A stretch of DNA of 25,693 bases from an uncultured Selenomonas sp. (GCA_938045435.1 CALIBA010000218.1:1-25693), one strand, 5' to 3'. Positions 8,401-14,997 are shown, counted from the first letter of the stretch. The notes: generated by a model not told the origin, from the sequence alone. Numbers and translations are program-made.

Positions 8401-8589
8401 TGCATCCACCATTGCCTCATCAGGAAGGGAGGGATTGAGCCGCCGTATCTGCTCCGCGAGTACCGCATCATAGAGAGGGCTTCGGATATCGCGCTCCACC
8501 TCAGGACCATAGAGACGTGTATAACCCAGTCCCTCGAACAGCTCCATCACAGACTTCTCATAGTCCGCCTCTGTGTAGGATGTAGACAT
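5434..8589 (-). CDS. hsdR: Type I restriction enzyme R subunit (HsdR)
   Basis: A 1051-aa motor and nuclease subunit of a type I restriction-modification complex. It binds HsdM2S, translocates unmodified DNA with ATP and cuts it. The N-terminal nuclease shows PD-(D/E)xK residues D135 and E149-L-K151, then the QxxxY motif QLRNY at 166-170. The helicase part has Walker A TQGSGKS (288-294), DEAH (388-391), GFTGTP, and VVDMWLTGFDVPS with MQAIARVNR in the second RecA domain. The C-terminus is helical (HsdM-contact type). The frame opens at GTG 8598, but AGGGAG just overlapping that GTG lies 9 bases before ATG 8589, which is therefore chosen. The gene is last in the hsd locus, and the repeat R1 ends 24 bases upstream of its start. 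Upstream on this strand lies the antisense side of the inverted hsdS2 half, so its transcription may depend on the switch orientation. Confidence 0.95.
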   Translation of the reverse strand: MSTSYTEADYEKSVMELFEGLGYTRLYGPEVERDIRSPLYDAVLAEQIRRLNPSLPDEAMVDALDQLRNIENGELVQRNRVFMDDLQNGISVRYFADGEERSALVYLVDYQNPATNSFIVANQWTVMENSEKRPDILLFLNGIPIVVIELKSPAREETDASEAYLQLRNYMQEIPSLFVYNAICVMSDMSTSKAGTITSNEERFMAWKTVDGSYENTAYAQFDTFFEGIFQPARLLDIIKNFICFSNEGQRSFKILAGYHQYFAVRSAITSTVRAADGDGKGGVFWHTQGSGKSLSMVFYAHLLQAALKSPTIVVLTDRNDLDDQLYGQFARCKEFLRQEPVHATSRAHLRDLLAGRQANGIIFTTMQKFEESDEALSERRNIVVMADEAHRGQYGLTERIRLTYNEVGEEIAKRVVGIARVIRDSLPNATYIGFTGTPIAAKDRSTREVFGDYIDIYDMTQAVEDGATRPVYYESRVMQLKLDAETLALIDAEYDRMAQEADAEVIEKSKRTLGQMEAVLGNDATIDSLVQDILYHYENYRADLLTGKAMIVAYSRAIAMKIYERILALRPSWTEKVAVVMTESNKDPEEWRRIIGNKHRRDELAKMFKDNDSPMKIAIVVDMWLTGFDVPSLATMYVYKPMSGHNLMQAIARVNRVFRDKEGGLVIDYVGIASALKQAMNDYTVRDRKRYGDTDIAKVAYPKFVEKLEVVRDLFHGYDYTAFRMGSDLKRAKTITGAVNLILAPAREEEKNSFVKEALLLRQALSLCASLVSEDLRFEAAFFEAVRVLLTRLTNAGDGKKISLPEMNARISELLKQSIKSEGVVNLFSDVDREFSLFDPKFLEEIAKMKEKNLAIELLKRLIAEQVQVYRRTNIVKSEKFSEIIQRAMNAYLNGMLTNEQVIEELLNLAKQISAANAEGEALGLTADELAFYDALTKPQAIKDFYENEELIAITKELADTLRKNRTINWQLRNSARAKMRMLIKRLLKKHKYPPEGMDDAVQTVMDQCELWTDNADVAVPVFSPMQGYGYVPSADLMAAEEMEIVYRKR

Positions 8590-8612
8590 TTGATTCACTC
8601 CCTTGTGGGTGG

Positions 8613-8629
8613 ATAAATAAGAATTTAGA
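8613..8629 (+). repeat. Inversion repeat R1
   Basis: ATAAATAAGAATTTAGA, identical to R2, R3 and R4. It encodes the NKNL of the HsdS central region in the inverted 3' half and lies 24 bases upstream of the hsdR start. Confidence 0.92.
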
Positions 8630-9299
8630 AGAACAACTCGTCGAACTATATCAACAACTCATCAAATCATCAAAGTGTTCCGTGACCACGATAGCTGATA
8701 TTGCCGAAAAAGTTGCAATGGGTCCGTTTGGCTCAAATATCAAAGTCTCAACTTTTGTAGATGAAGGTGTACCTGTCATTAGTGGCAATCATCTTCGAGG
8801 GTTCTTCGTAGAAGAAAAATCTTTTAACTATATTACACAAGAACACGCGATGGTGCTAAAAAACTCTATAGTTTATCCGAATGATATTATTTTTACACAC
8901 GCAGGAAATATAGGAACCGTCGCAATGATTCCATATGATTGCAACTATGATTACTATATTTTGTCGCAACGTCAGTTTTACCTACGATGTGACATAAATA
9001 AAGTGATTCCCGAGTATGTACTATTCTTTTTTCATAGCAAAAACGGTCAGTATGAATTGCTATCATATGCAAACCAAACGGGTGTCCCTTCTATTGCTCA
9101 GCCCGCAACTAATCTTAAAAAGATAGAGATCCCTCTTCCCGCATATGAGGAGCAGAAGAAGTGGAAAGATATTATTCAACCCATTATCGCCCTGTATCTA
9201 AAAAATCGACATGCAAACATGACGCTTTGTGCCATACGCGACACACTTCTCCCTCGCCTGATGTCAGGCGAGATCGACGTGTCGGACATCGCGCTCTAG
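8613..9299 (+). CDS. hsdS: hsdS2 3' half, inverted silent cassette
   Basis: This is the second half of a type I specificity subunit, lying backwards relative to the rest of the operon. The frame starts inside repeat R1 (INKNLEEQLVELYQQ), the central conserved region of HsdS. It runs through one target-recognition domain (VAMGPFGSNIKV..., ...GVPSIAQPATNLKKIEIPLP, a typical TRD end) and finishes with RDTLLPRLMSGEIDVSDIAL, nearly identical to the end of HsdS1. No start codon with a ribosome site precedes it. GTG 8682 is the first in-frame candidate and has no convincing site. It is probably not translated in this orientation. Inversion of 8613-9334 would join it in frame to the 5' half at 9296-9838. 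Its TRD is AT-rich compared with flanking genes, as expected for an exchanged module. Confidence 0.88.
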   Translation: MNKNLEEQLVELYQQLIKSSKCSVTTIADIAEKVAMGPFGSNIKVSTFVDEGVPVISGNHLRGFFVEEKSFNYITQEHAMVLKNSIVYPNDIIFTHAGNIGTVAMIPYDCNYDYYILSQRQFYLRCDINKVIPEYVLFFFHSKNGQYELLSYANQTGVPSIAQPATNLKKIEIPLPAYEEQKKWKDIIQPIIALYLKNRHANMTLCAIRDTLLPRLMSGEIDVSDIAL

Positions 9300-9334
9300 G
9301 CGGCGATGCATTCCTCATCTAAATTCTTATTTAT
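9236..9334 (+). repeat. Long inversion repeat C1 (hsdS 3' end plus R2)
   Basis: About 99 bp that recur inverted at 11292-11390 with about 11 mismatches. A perfect 35-bp core at 9271-9305 matches 11321-11355. It covers the last residues of HsdS, the stop codon, a short spacer and the 17-bp repeat R2 in reverse. Confidence 0.9.
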
Positions 9335-9838
9335 CGCACGATTAGATGCAATTTTATCATCGATGTCCTTAAGTGTCCTCCCTATTTTCTGTTGTTCTCT
9401 ATATGATGGAACTTGTATAGGTAGATTCTCTAAGGCAGAAATTTGAACTCTTTGTCGCCCAGACGAGCCCACCATGGATTTGATTGCTGCGTTTCTAACG
9501 TACGAACTATATACCAAGTAGTACAAAAAATCTTCGTCGATCTCCTCGCGTGCCCTCAAAACAATATATTCCGTAGATCCAAAACCGACTTCATCTTCAT
9601 CAAGAACATTGATCTTTGCCATCTTTCCATTTTCTAGGCACGGTGTGATTCGCGCCATAATGGTATCACCATTTCTAAATTTAGTACCACCATTGAATGC
9701 AGCAAAATCAAAGGCACTAACGTCTCTACAAAAAGGTTGGAGTTGTTCCATTGCGATTCGTTTTGCCACCGCTCCTTTTTTCAACGTTTCTCTTGGATTA
9801 AACACAGCAATTTCCTTCAACCGTTTCTCATTCCACAT
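9296..9838 (-). CDS. hsdS: hsdS2 5' half (truncated specificity subunit)
   Basis: A 180-aa first half of a type I specificity subunit: MWNEKRLKEIAVFNPRE start, one target-recognition domain with GGTKFRNGDTIMARITPCLENGK and GSTEYIVL, the helix EQQKIGRTLKDIDDKIASNRAINKNLDEE, then a quick stop (CIAA) because the repeat R2 runs directly into the reversed end of the 3' half. Its terminal codons overlap those of the inverted half at the palindromic CTAG (9296-9299). The frame opens with GTG 9856, which overlaps the recombinase stop as GTGA. ATG 9838, 9 bases after AGAGGT, matches the usual HsdS start and is preferred. Half-length HsdS proteins can sometimes dimerise into an active subunit, so a product with its own palindromic specificity cannot be excluded. 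The first reading is an OFF-phase hsdS. Confidence 0.9.
   Translation of the reverse strand: MWNEKRLKEIAVFNPRETLKKGAVAKRIAMEQLQPFCRDVSAFDFAAFNGGTKFRNGDTIMARITPCLENGKMAKINVLDEDEVGFGSTEYIVLRAREEIDEDFLYYLVYSSYVRNAAIKSMVGSSGRQRVQISALENLPIQVPSYREQQKIGRTLKDIDDKIASNRAINKNLDEECIAA
9318..9334 (-). repeat. Inversion repeat R2
   Basis: ATAAATAAGAATTTAGA on the minus strand, in the NKNL codons of the hsdS2 5' half. It is inverted relative to R1 (8613-8629) and R3, and in the same orientation as R4. Confidence 0.92.
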
Positions 9839-9852
9839 CTCAGTCTTACCTC

Positions 9853-10839
9853 TCACCCAATAAATTTCCGATGAGCAGCCTTCACATTACTCTGCTTCAC
9901 CATCGCATAGTGGAGCGTCGTGTCAATGCGCTTGTGTCCGAGCAGCTGTTGCAGCTGCTCGATCGGCATCCCCTTATCAATCGCGCGTGTGGCGAGCGTT
10001 CGACGAAACTTGTGCGGATGCACCTTCTCCATGCCGAGCTGCCGCCCAAGCGTTCGCACTCTGCTCTCAATCCCGCTGATACTCAGCCGACTGTGCGGCG
10101 AACGCAAGGTAACAAAGAGTGCATCCTCTCCGTCAACACGGCTGTCCAAATATGCCTGCAGATGAATCTTCGTTCGTGCATCGAAGTAAACAATGCGCTC
10201 CTTATTCCCTTTACCGAGTACAACGCATTCACGTTCGTTAAAATCCACATCATCACGATTCAGACGTACCATCTCACCGACACGCATCCCTGTCGATGCG
10301 AGCATATCAATCATCGCCAAATCCCGCAGCTCATGACAGCTGTCCCGCATCGCTTCCAACTCCTCATCGCTATAGGTCGCCTTGATGTTCTCCGCCGTCT
10401 TGACACGATGAATACGGCGCACGGGACTTTTTACGATATAGTCCTCATCCTCAAGCCACGCAAAGAAGCTCGACAGGATGCGGCGCACATTATCCACTGT
10501 AACACGGCTCAGACTGCCGAGCTCCTGATACGTCGTCAGGTAGGTACGCAAATCTTCCGTTGTCGTATGAACAACTTCCTTCTGCACCGACTCCAACATA
10601 GCGCAAATCGTCTTTTTGTAATAATGCAGGGTCTTCACCGAACAGCCCTCAATGCTCTTCGCCTCAATGAATTTAGTTACAAGCAGGTCACTCTCATGCT
10701 GCACTGACGCAGAATCATTCACTGTAACATCATAGGAGCAAAGCACCTGATCGAACGTATCGCGCAATATCTTACGCTGTCCTCGGTCAAGATGCTTACT
10801 CATCGCACGCAATACCTCGTCAATCAACATCTCTTTCAT
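9853..10839 (-). CDS. Tyrosine recombinase, probable hsdS invertase
   Basis: A 328-aa XerC/D-like site-specific recombinase. The N-terminal SAM-like DNA-binding domain covers about residues 48-140, and the catalytic domain 155-328. All catalytic residues are visible: R186 (STGMRVGE), K213 (GKGNKER), H276-K-F-R279, H302 (LLGHKRIDTT) and nucleophile Y311 (TLHYAMV). The product is therefore likely active. It lies between the two hsdS genes and between the inverted repeats, as do the recombinases (PsrA/CreX type) that shuffle hsdS in phase-variable type I loci. The inferred job is inversion at R1-R4. GGAGGA 7 bases before ATG 10839 supports the start. Its stop overlaps the GTG that opens the hsdS2 frame, and its ATG overlaps the stop of a 31-codon ORF, so translation of this segment looks coupled. 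Confidence 0.92.
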   Translation of the reverse strand: MKEMLIDEVLRAMSKHLDRGQRKILRDTFDQVLCSYDVTVNDSASVQHESDLLVTKFIEAKSIEGCSVKTLHYYKKTICAMLESVQKEVVHTTTEDLRTYLTTYQELGSLSRVTVDNVRRILSSFFAWLEDEDYIVKSPVRRIHRVKTAENIKATYSDEELEAMRDSCHELRDLAMIDMLASTGMRVGEMVRLNRDDVDFNERECVVLGKGNKERIVYFDARTKIHLQAYLDSRVDGEDALFVTLRSPHSRLSISGIESRVRTLGRQLGMEKVHPHKFRRTLATRAIDKGMPIEQLQQLLGHKRIDTTLHYAMVKQSNVKAAHRKFIG

Positions 10840-10931
10840 CCGATATCCTCCGACTCCGAGAGAATACAGGGAGCGGCGTTCTCCTCTGATTTCTCGCCGC
10901 TCACGAGATAGAAAACTTCAACGATTCTCAC
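10836..10931 (-). CDS. Possible 31-aa linking ORF before the recombinase
   Basis: GTG at 10931-10929 opens 31 codons (VRIVEVFYLV...SEDIG) that end in a TGA overlapping the recombinase ATG as ATGA. The GTG itself overlaps the stop of the preceding toxin scrap as GTGA. No proper ribosome site is seen at 5-10 bases. It might only serve to couple translation, or be chance. I do not recognise the peptide. Confidence 0.2.
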   Translation of the reverse strand: MRIVEVFYLVSGEKSEENAAPCILSESEDIG

Positions 10932-11005
10932 GCTCCGAAAATATCTGCGTGTGTCATCGTTGCAGCATCACGTTTCATGCGATTTGTATAGACGACCTGA
11001 TACAA
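10928..11005 (-). pseudogene. Remnant of a YafQ/RelE-like toxin
   Basis: One base after the antitoxin stop, a frame starting at TTG reads LYQVVYTNRMKRDAAT and stops after 25 codons. YafQ/RelE toxins often start M(Y/K)xIVYTxxFKKD, so this looks like the N-terminal scrap of the partner toxin. The rest of a roughly 90-aa toxin is missing and the recombinase follows. The homology is short and judged by eye. Confidence 0.4.
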
Positions 11006-11006
11006 C

Positions 11007-11270
11007 TTAATCCGTCAACATAGATGCAACGGCCTCTTCTACAGAAGAAAAAGGTCCATGCAGATTGCGACGTTCTCGACTATCCGTCACCGCTTCCATC
11101 AAATCGTGAGGAACAAGACGATGCTGAACGGGAAATGGGATGCCGGCATTTGCAATCGATGCTTTTAGGAAAATCTGGATTGCTGTCGCCGTATCAAGCC
11201 CCAGACTAGCAAACAGACTATCAGCCTCCTGCTTTACAGCATCGTCAACCATAACTTCAAACGTAGTCAT
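11007..11270 (-). CDS. RelB/DinJ-family antitoxin
   Basis: An 87-aa protein with the RelB/DinJ layout. An N-terminal ribbon (MTTFEVMVDDAVKQEADSLF) is followed by the helix-rich dimerisation and DNA-binding core ASLGLDTATAIQIFLKASIANAGIPF, a signature of DinJ antitoxins, and a C-terminal tail (GPFSSVEEAVASML) that would wrap a toxin. Family members repress their own operon and neutralise a YafQ/RelE RNase. No intact toxin follows; only the fragment at 10928-11005 remains, so the gene may be an orphan or serve as a regulator of the recombinase-hsdS2 segment downstream. AGGAGGTG at 11277-11284 lies 6 bases before ATG 11270, and inversion repeat R3 lies just upstream of that site. Confidence 0.82.
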   Translation of the reverse strand: MTTFEVMVDDAVKQEADSLFASLGLDTATAIQIFLKASIANAGIPFPVQHRLVPHDLMEAVTDSRERRNLHGPFSSVEEAVASMLTD

Positions 11271-11291
11271 AAATTACACCTCCTGAAGGAT

Positions 11292-11308
11292 ATAAATAAG
11301 AATTTAGA
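11292..11308 (+). repeat. Inversion repeat R3
   Basis: ATAAATAAGAATTTAGA just downstream of hsdS1 and upstream of the antitoxin ribosome site. It is inverted relative to R4 (11952-11968), so the two bracket the second TRD of hsdS1. Confidence 0.92.
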
Positions 11309-11390
11309 CGAGGAACACACCGCCGCCTAGAGCGCGATGTCCGACACGTCGATCTTGCCCGACATCAGACGGGGGAGAAGAGCGTCACGA
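11292..11390 (-). repeat. Long inversion repeat C2 (hsdS1 3' end plus R3)
   Basis: The inverted partner of 9236-9334, with about 89 percent identity by hand count and a perfect 35-bp core at 11321-11355. Confidence 0.9.
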
Positions 11391-12496
11391 AGTTCTGTAA
11401 GACGAAGATTCCCTACTGTATTTACGCGAATATTTTCCATCATAGGAGAAATACAACTTAAAAGTTGCGATGCATCGTCCTCTGGAATTCTGTGTAGCAG
11501 TTCAGATTCAAAGTCTGATGTAACGATTGCGTCAAAAACGGCACCCGTTGCTTTATGCTGCAACGCCTTTACTGTATGCAACGTATAAAAATAGGTCATA
11601 AAAGGATGTAACGCATCACTCATCAGTGCATAGCAAGATTGATTCATAGCCATAGGAATACCTGCAAGGCTTACTTTTCCAACTGTTCCACGCGCTGTGA
11701 CAAAAGTTGTGTTGACTGGATAGAGGCGGCTGTTACAATTTGTCAAACCAAGTTCAGTAACGTACTTTTCAGTTTGCAATACGTACGGATTTCCCACATC
11801 TTTCGGAGTAAAGAACGGAATTTGCCCACACCAAAACGCTCTTTCCGTCGTTTTTGGTGTACCGCCACCTAAAATTTTAATCATTTGCGTGAACGGAACT
11901 TTATTTTTTGATTTTAGATAAAATGAATCAAAAATTGCCCGTGCTTGTTCCTCTAAATTCTTATTTATCGCTATATTACACTCAATTTTTTGGTCTATTG
12001 CATACAACACATCTACAATTTTCTTTTGTATATCAATCGGTGGCAAATTTATCGCCATTCGCCTTACAATCCAACCGGATAAGCCCCCTCTCGTGCTTGT
12101 CCCATCCGATAACTGCCGCAGCTCTTCATAGCGATTACTTAGATTATAGTACAAGAATAGTGGCTCTACCATGGTTCTGTCTGCTTCAAGCACAAGAACA
12201 GACTGATTCACATAGGTATCTATTTTAAGAAAACTTGCTTGCCCACGCGTATATCCTTGTCCCGCTGTTGCTATGACAATAGAATCCTTGAACGCCAACT
12301 GTGTCGATGATTGCTCCACACCGAGCTTTGTTATTTTTCGTTCTGTTTCATAGATAAATTTATTGCACGTTTCCCCCGATGAAAGCCAGTTCATGTCACC
12401 ATTCCAATATGCAGGCTCTTTGGTCGATGGGGTCCCTCCACTATAAACACGCGTGCAAGCTTCATCTATTGTTGTTTTCTTCCAATCAGATCTCAT
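11327..12496 (-). CDS. hsdS: Type I specificity subunit HsdS1 (complete)
   Basis: A 389-aa DNA-recognition subunit of the type I complex; it sets the sequence methylated by HsdM and cut with HsdR. It has two target-recognition domains, each with the Methylase_S opening GGTP(S/K)T: TRD1 at about 1-155 (GGTPSTKEPAYWNGDMNW) and TRD2 at about 200-345 (GGGTPKTTERAFWCGQIPFF). The central spacer helix has NKNLEEQ at 178-184, encoded by repeat R4. The C-terminal LRDALLPRLMSGKIDVSDIAL lies in long repeat C2. The frame extends upstream to 12553, but ATG 12496 overlaps the hsdM end by 11 bases and starts the normal HsdS N-terminus (MRSDWKKTTIDE). The 3' half is bracketed by inverted R3 and R4, so this copy is in the ON state and can be switched. 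The TRDs are AT-rich relative to hsdM and hsdR. Confidence 0.94.
   Translation of the reverse strand: MRSDWKKTTIDEACTRVYSGGTPSTKEPAYWNGDMNWLSSGETCNKFIYETERKITKLGVEQSSTQLAFKDSIVIATAGQGYTRGQASFLKIDTYVNQSVLVLEADRTMVEPLFLYYNLSNRYEELRQLSDGTSTRGGLSGWIVRRMAINLPPIDIQKKIVDVLYAIDQKIECNIAINKNLEEQARAIFDSFYLKSKNKVPFTQMIKILGGGTPKTTERAFWCGQIPFFTPKDVGNPYVLQTEKYVTELGLTNCNSRLYPVNTTFVTARGTVGKVSLAGIPMAMNQSCYALMSDALHPFMTYFYTLHTVKALQHKATGAVFDAIVTSDFESELLHRIPEDDASQLLSCISPMMENIRVNTVGNLRLTELRDALLPRLMSGKIDVSDIAL
11952..11968 (-). repeat. Inversion repeat R4
   Basis: ATAAATAAGAATTTAGA on the minus strand, in the central conserved region of hsdS1 between its two target-recognition domains, in the same reading frame (NKNL) as R1 and R2. 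Confidence 0.92.
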
Positions 12497-13991
12497 ACCC
12501 GATCGCCCCCAGATTCTTACGGATTTTCTCCTCAAGTTCATGGGACTTTGCAAAGAGTTCCGAGAGCTCGCCTGTGAGACGCTTCATCTTATCATCGAAC
12601 GGCTCGCCGTCATCCTCCTGCTCCTCAATACCAACATAGCGTCCAGGGGTCAATACATAGTCTTGCGCGGCAATATCATCAAGTGATGCGATGGCACAGA
12701 ACCCCTTCACATCCTCGAGCTTCCCGTTCTGAAATGCCGCAAAGGTGTCAGCGATTTTATCAATGTCCTCATCGCTGAAGTCGCGATGCTTCCGGTCGAC
12801 CATGTAGCCCATCTTACGCGCATCAATAAAGAGGGTCTTGCCCTTTTGCTGCTTGTTGCGCGTAATGAACCACAGCGTCACGGGAATCGTCACACTGTAA
12901 AAGAGTTTGTCCGGGAGCGCAATGATCCCCTCCACCAAATCCGCCTCGATGATCTTGCGGCGAATCTCCCCCTCGCCGCCGGTCTGCGTGGAGAGTGCAC
13001 CGTTCGCAAGCACAAGACCAATCTTCCCATTCGGTTTCAAATGTGAGATCATGTGCTGAATCCACGCATAGTTGGCATTGCCCGCAGGAGGAACGCCATA
13101 TTTCCAACGAGCGTCTTCTGTGAGCTGCGGCTGCCCCCAGTTATCTTTATTGAACGGAGGATTCGCCATAATGAAATCTGCTTTGAACCCCGGATATAGA
13201 TCATGAAAGAAGGTATCCGCCTGATACTCGCCCAAATTCGCATCAATGCCGCGAATCGCTAGGTTCATCTTTGCCATCTTCCATGTGTCGGCGTTGGACT
13301 CCTGTCCGAATACCGTTACTGCACCGCGCTGTCCGCCGTGCGCCTCAATGAATTTTGCACTTTGCACAAACATCCCACCGGAGCCGCAGCATGGATCGTA
13401 TACACAGCAATTCGAGAAGGGACGCAGAACGGCAACAATGGTTTTGACAATGCTCGCAGGTGTGTAGAACTCGCCGCCCTTCTTGCCTTCATATGCGGCG
13501 AACTGTGCGATACAATATTCGTAGGTGCGTCCGAGGAGATCCTTTGTATTCTCAGCACTCTCCATGTCCATATTGGTAAAGAGATCGACGACCTCCCCGA
13601 GTACGCGCTTGTCGAGATCGGGGCTTGCGTAATTTTTCGGAAGGACATTTTTGAGATTTTTGTTGTCTGCTTCGATGGCACGCATCGCTTCGTCGATGAC
13701 CGTGCCAATCTCAGGTGTATGTGCCTCGGCGGCAATATTCTTCCAACGTGCATTTTCGGGAACGAAAAAGATATTCTCCGCCTCATAGGCGTCCCGATCA
13801 TCCTCGAACCCTTCTCCCTCGGCTACAAGCTCACCATATCGCTTTTCAAACACACTGGAGATATAACGGAGGAAAATCAGTCCAACGATCACTTTTCGAT
13901 AGTCTGCTGCAGAGATGTGTCCCCAGAGTTTACATGCAGCATCCCATATCTGCTTTTCAAATCCAATCTTTGCACTGCTCATCTTTGCCAT
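12486..13991 (-). CDS. hsdM: Type I DNA adenine methylase subunit HsdM
   Basis: A 501-aa N6-adenine methyltransferase subunit, which with HsdS modifies the host target and with HsdR forms the nuclease. The N-terminal HsdM helical domain (ADYRKVIVGLIFLRYISSVFEKRY) covers about residues 1-140. The catalytic domain has the AdoMet motif DPCCGSGG at 199-206 and the catalytic motif NPPF at 277-280, and GEFYTPASIV lies at 173-182. The length is normal for the family. GGAGGA 7 bases upstream supports ATG 13991. It is the first gene of the hsd locus; hsdS1 starts within its last codons. An extended -10 promoter lies about 35 bases upstream. Confidence 0.96.
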   Translation of the reverse strand: MAKMSSAKIGFEKQIWDAACKLWGHISAADYRKVIVGLIFLRYISSVFEKRYGELVAEGEGFEDDRDAYEAENIFFVPENARWKNIAAEAHTPEIGTVIDEAMRAIEADNKNLKNVLPKNYASPDLDKRVLGEVVDLFTNMDMESAENTKDLLGRTYEYCIAQFAAYEGKKGGEFYTPASIVKTIVAVLRPFSNCCVYDPCCGSGGMFVQSAKFIEAHGGQRGAVTVFGQESNADTWKMAKMNLAIRGIDANLGEYQADTFFHDLYPGFKADFIMANPPFNKDNWGQPQLTEDARWKYGVPPAGNANYAWIQHMISHLKPNGKIGLVLANGALSTQTGGEGEIRRKIIEADLVEGIIALPDKLFYSVTIPVTLWFITRNKQQKGKTLFIDARKMGYMVDRKHRDFSDEDIDKIADTFAAFQNGKLEDVKGFCAIASLDDIAAQDYVLTPGRYVGIEEQEDDGEPFDDKMKRLTGELSELFAKSHELEEKIRKNLGAIGYEI

Positions 13992-14023
13992 GTTTTAGTC
14001 CTCCACTTGATGCTTTGATTTCT

Positions 14024-14032
14024 ATTATAACA
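14024..14032 (-). promoter_or_regulatory. Promoter of the hsd operon
   Basis: On the minus strand TGTTATAAT is a perfect extended -10 (TATAAT at 14029-14024). No good -35 is seen. The predicted start lies about 25 bases before hsdM. Confidence 0.55.
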
Positions 14033-14217
14033 TATTAAGGAGCCACTAACGCATTCAACCAACAAAAGCAGAGAGATTCTTTTAGGAGGCGACATTCAGC
14101 TTCTCCTGCCAAACAGGAAATCGTTCTATTTTTATCCAAAAGAAGGAATATTCTATTATTCTATCGAATCTTTTATAAAGTCATAAAATTTTTGAATAAA
14201 TGAAAGGATGATTGCCA

Positions 14218-14880
14218 ATGCTCTGCCGATCTCTGCTTTTTCTGCTCTGCGCGGCTTTTTTGACCCTGCAGGGCGCCTCCGTGGCACATGCCAGATATGC
14301 GGGGGATGATTATGACACAAGATATGATGCCAGATACGGTACGCGGGATCCTGCTGCGCGGGAGGCAGAGGTGATGCTGCGTGACCTTGGACTACCCTGT
14401 GCGGTGCTCGCGACGAGCTACGATGATGACGATGAGTCATGGGCGAGCATATCGCTTGTGCAGCGCATAGAGGACGGCTCTTTTTGGATTGCCTGCGTAG
14501 AGGGCGATACAGTCTTTGGCACGCCGCTGACGGATAAGATTTACTATGCACTCTCATACAGGAACGACTACGGGGATGATGCCCCTGTCATTTTCCGCGG
14601 CTGTTTCTTTAACGATACCTGGGGAACGGAGGACGACAGCCTTGGGAAATGGGATGGGCCGGATCATCATCTGATGGTCTACTATCCCCTGGATGCAGAG
14701 GATGATCCCGATGGCGCGGACTATATCTCATCGGCACGCAGGACGCTGCGGGCGCAGCACTATGACGCACGCATCGTGTGGGAGCCGCACGTCTCTGCCA
14801 TTCGATACCTATTCCGTGCGCTGCCGGATCTACATGCGGCAGTTGCGCAAAGGGACATCGACATCGAGGAACTACTGTAA
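14218..14880 (+). CDS. Exported protein of unknown function
   Basis: A 220-aa protein that I do not recognise. Residues 1-26 are a signal peptide (MLCRSLLFLLCAAFLTLQGASVAHA). The mature start is rich in Asp, Tyr and Arg (RYAGDDYDTRYDARYGTRD). The rest is acidic, with several DDDD/EDD clusters (ATSYDDDDESW, LDAEDDPDGAD), mixed strands, and two Cys near residues 103 and 131 that could form a disulphide in the periplasm. A TTG six bases upstream also opens the frame, but AAAGGA 9 bases before ATG 14218 favours the ATG. The gene is divergent from hsdM and convergent with the sugar dehydratase, with its own terminator, so no operon partner hints at function. The 226-base gap to hsdM (13992-14217) holds the hsd promoter, a TATAAA-like -10 near 14173 and a short CCTG/CAGG hairpin near 14106. 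Confidence 0.75.
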   Translation: MLCRSLLFLLCAAFLTLQGASVAHARYAGDDYDTRYDARYGTRDPAAREAEVMLRDLGLPCAVLATSYDDDDESWASISLVQRIEDGSFWIACVEGDTVFGTPLTDKIYYALSYRNDYGDDAPVIFRGCFFNDTWGTEDDSLGKWDGPDHHLMVYYPLDAEDDPDGADYISSARRTLRAQHYDARIVWEPHVSAIRYLFRALPDLHAAVAQRDIDIEELL

Positions 14881-14898
14881 TGTTTCATATCTAACGCA

Positions 14899-14931
14899 AA
14901 AAGCCCCGCAGCAATGCTGCGGGGCTTTTTT
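14899..14931. terminator. Bidirectional terminator
   Basis: AAAAGCCCCGCAGC pairs with GCTGCGGGGCTTTT around AAT, with T-tracts on both strands. It sits between the convergent exported-protein gene and the CDP-glucose dehydratase gene. Confidence 0.92.
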
Positions 14932-14997
14932 GTCAAAGGCTGCGCCCTAAAAGCGCTTCTTTGCTGCCCCTGCCATGCGGGAGGGGGAGATATGAGT

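Noticed and set aside
9871..10707. A 278-codon frame antisense to the recombinase
   Set aside because: The recombinase has all catalytic residues on the minus strand; the plus frame has no domain.
8613..11968. A CRISPR array, suggested by four copies of the same short repeat
   Set aside because: The copies are in alternating orientation, hundreds of bases apart and inside hsdS coding frames, with no regular spacers or cas genes.
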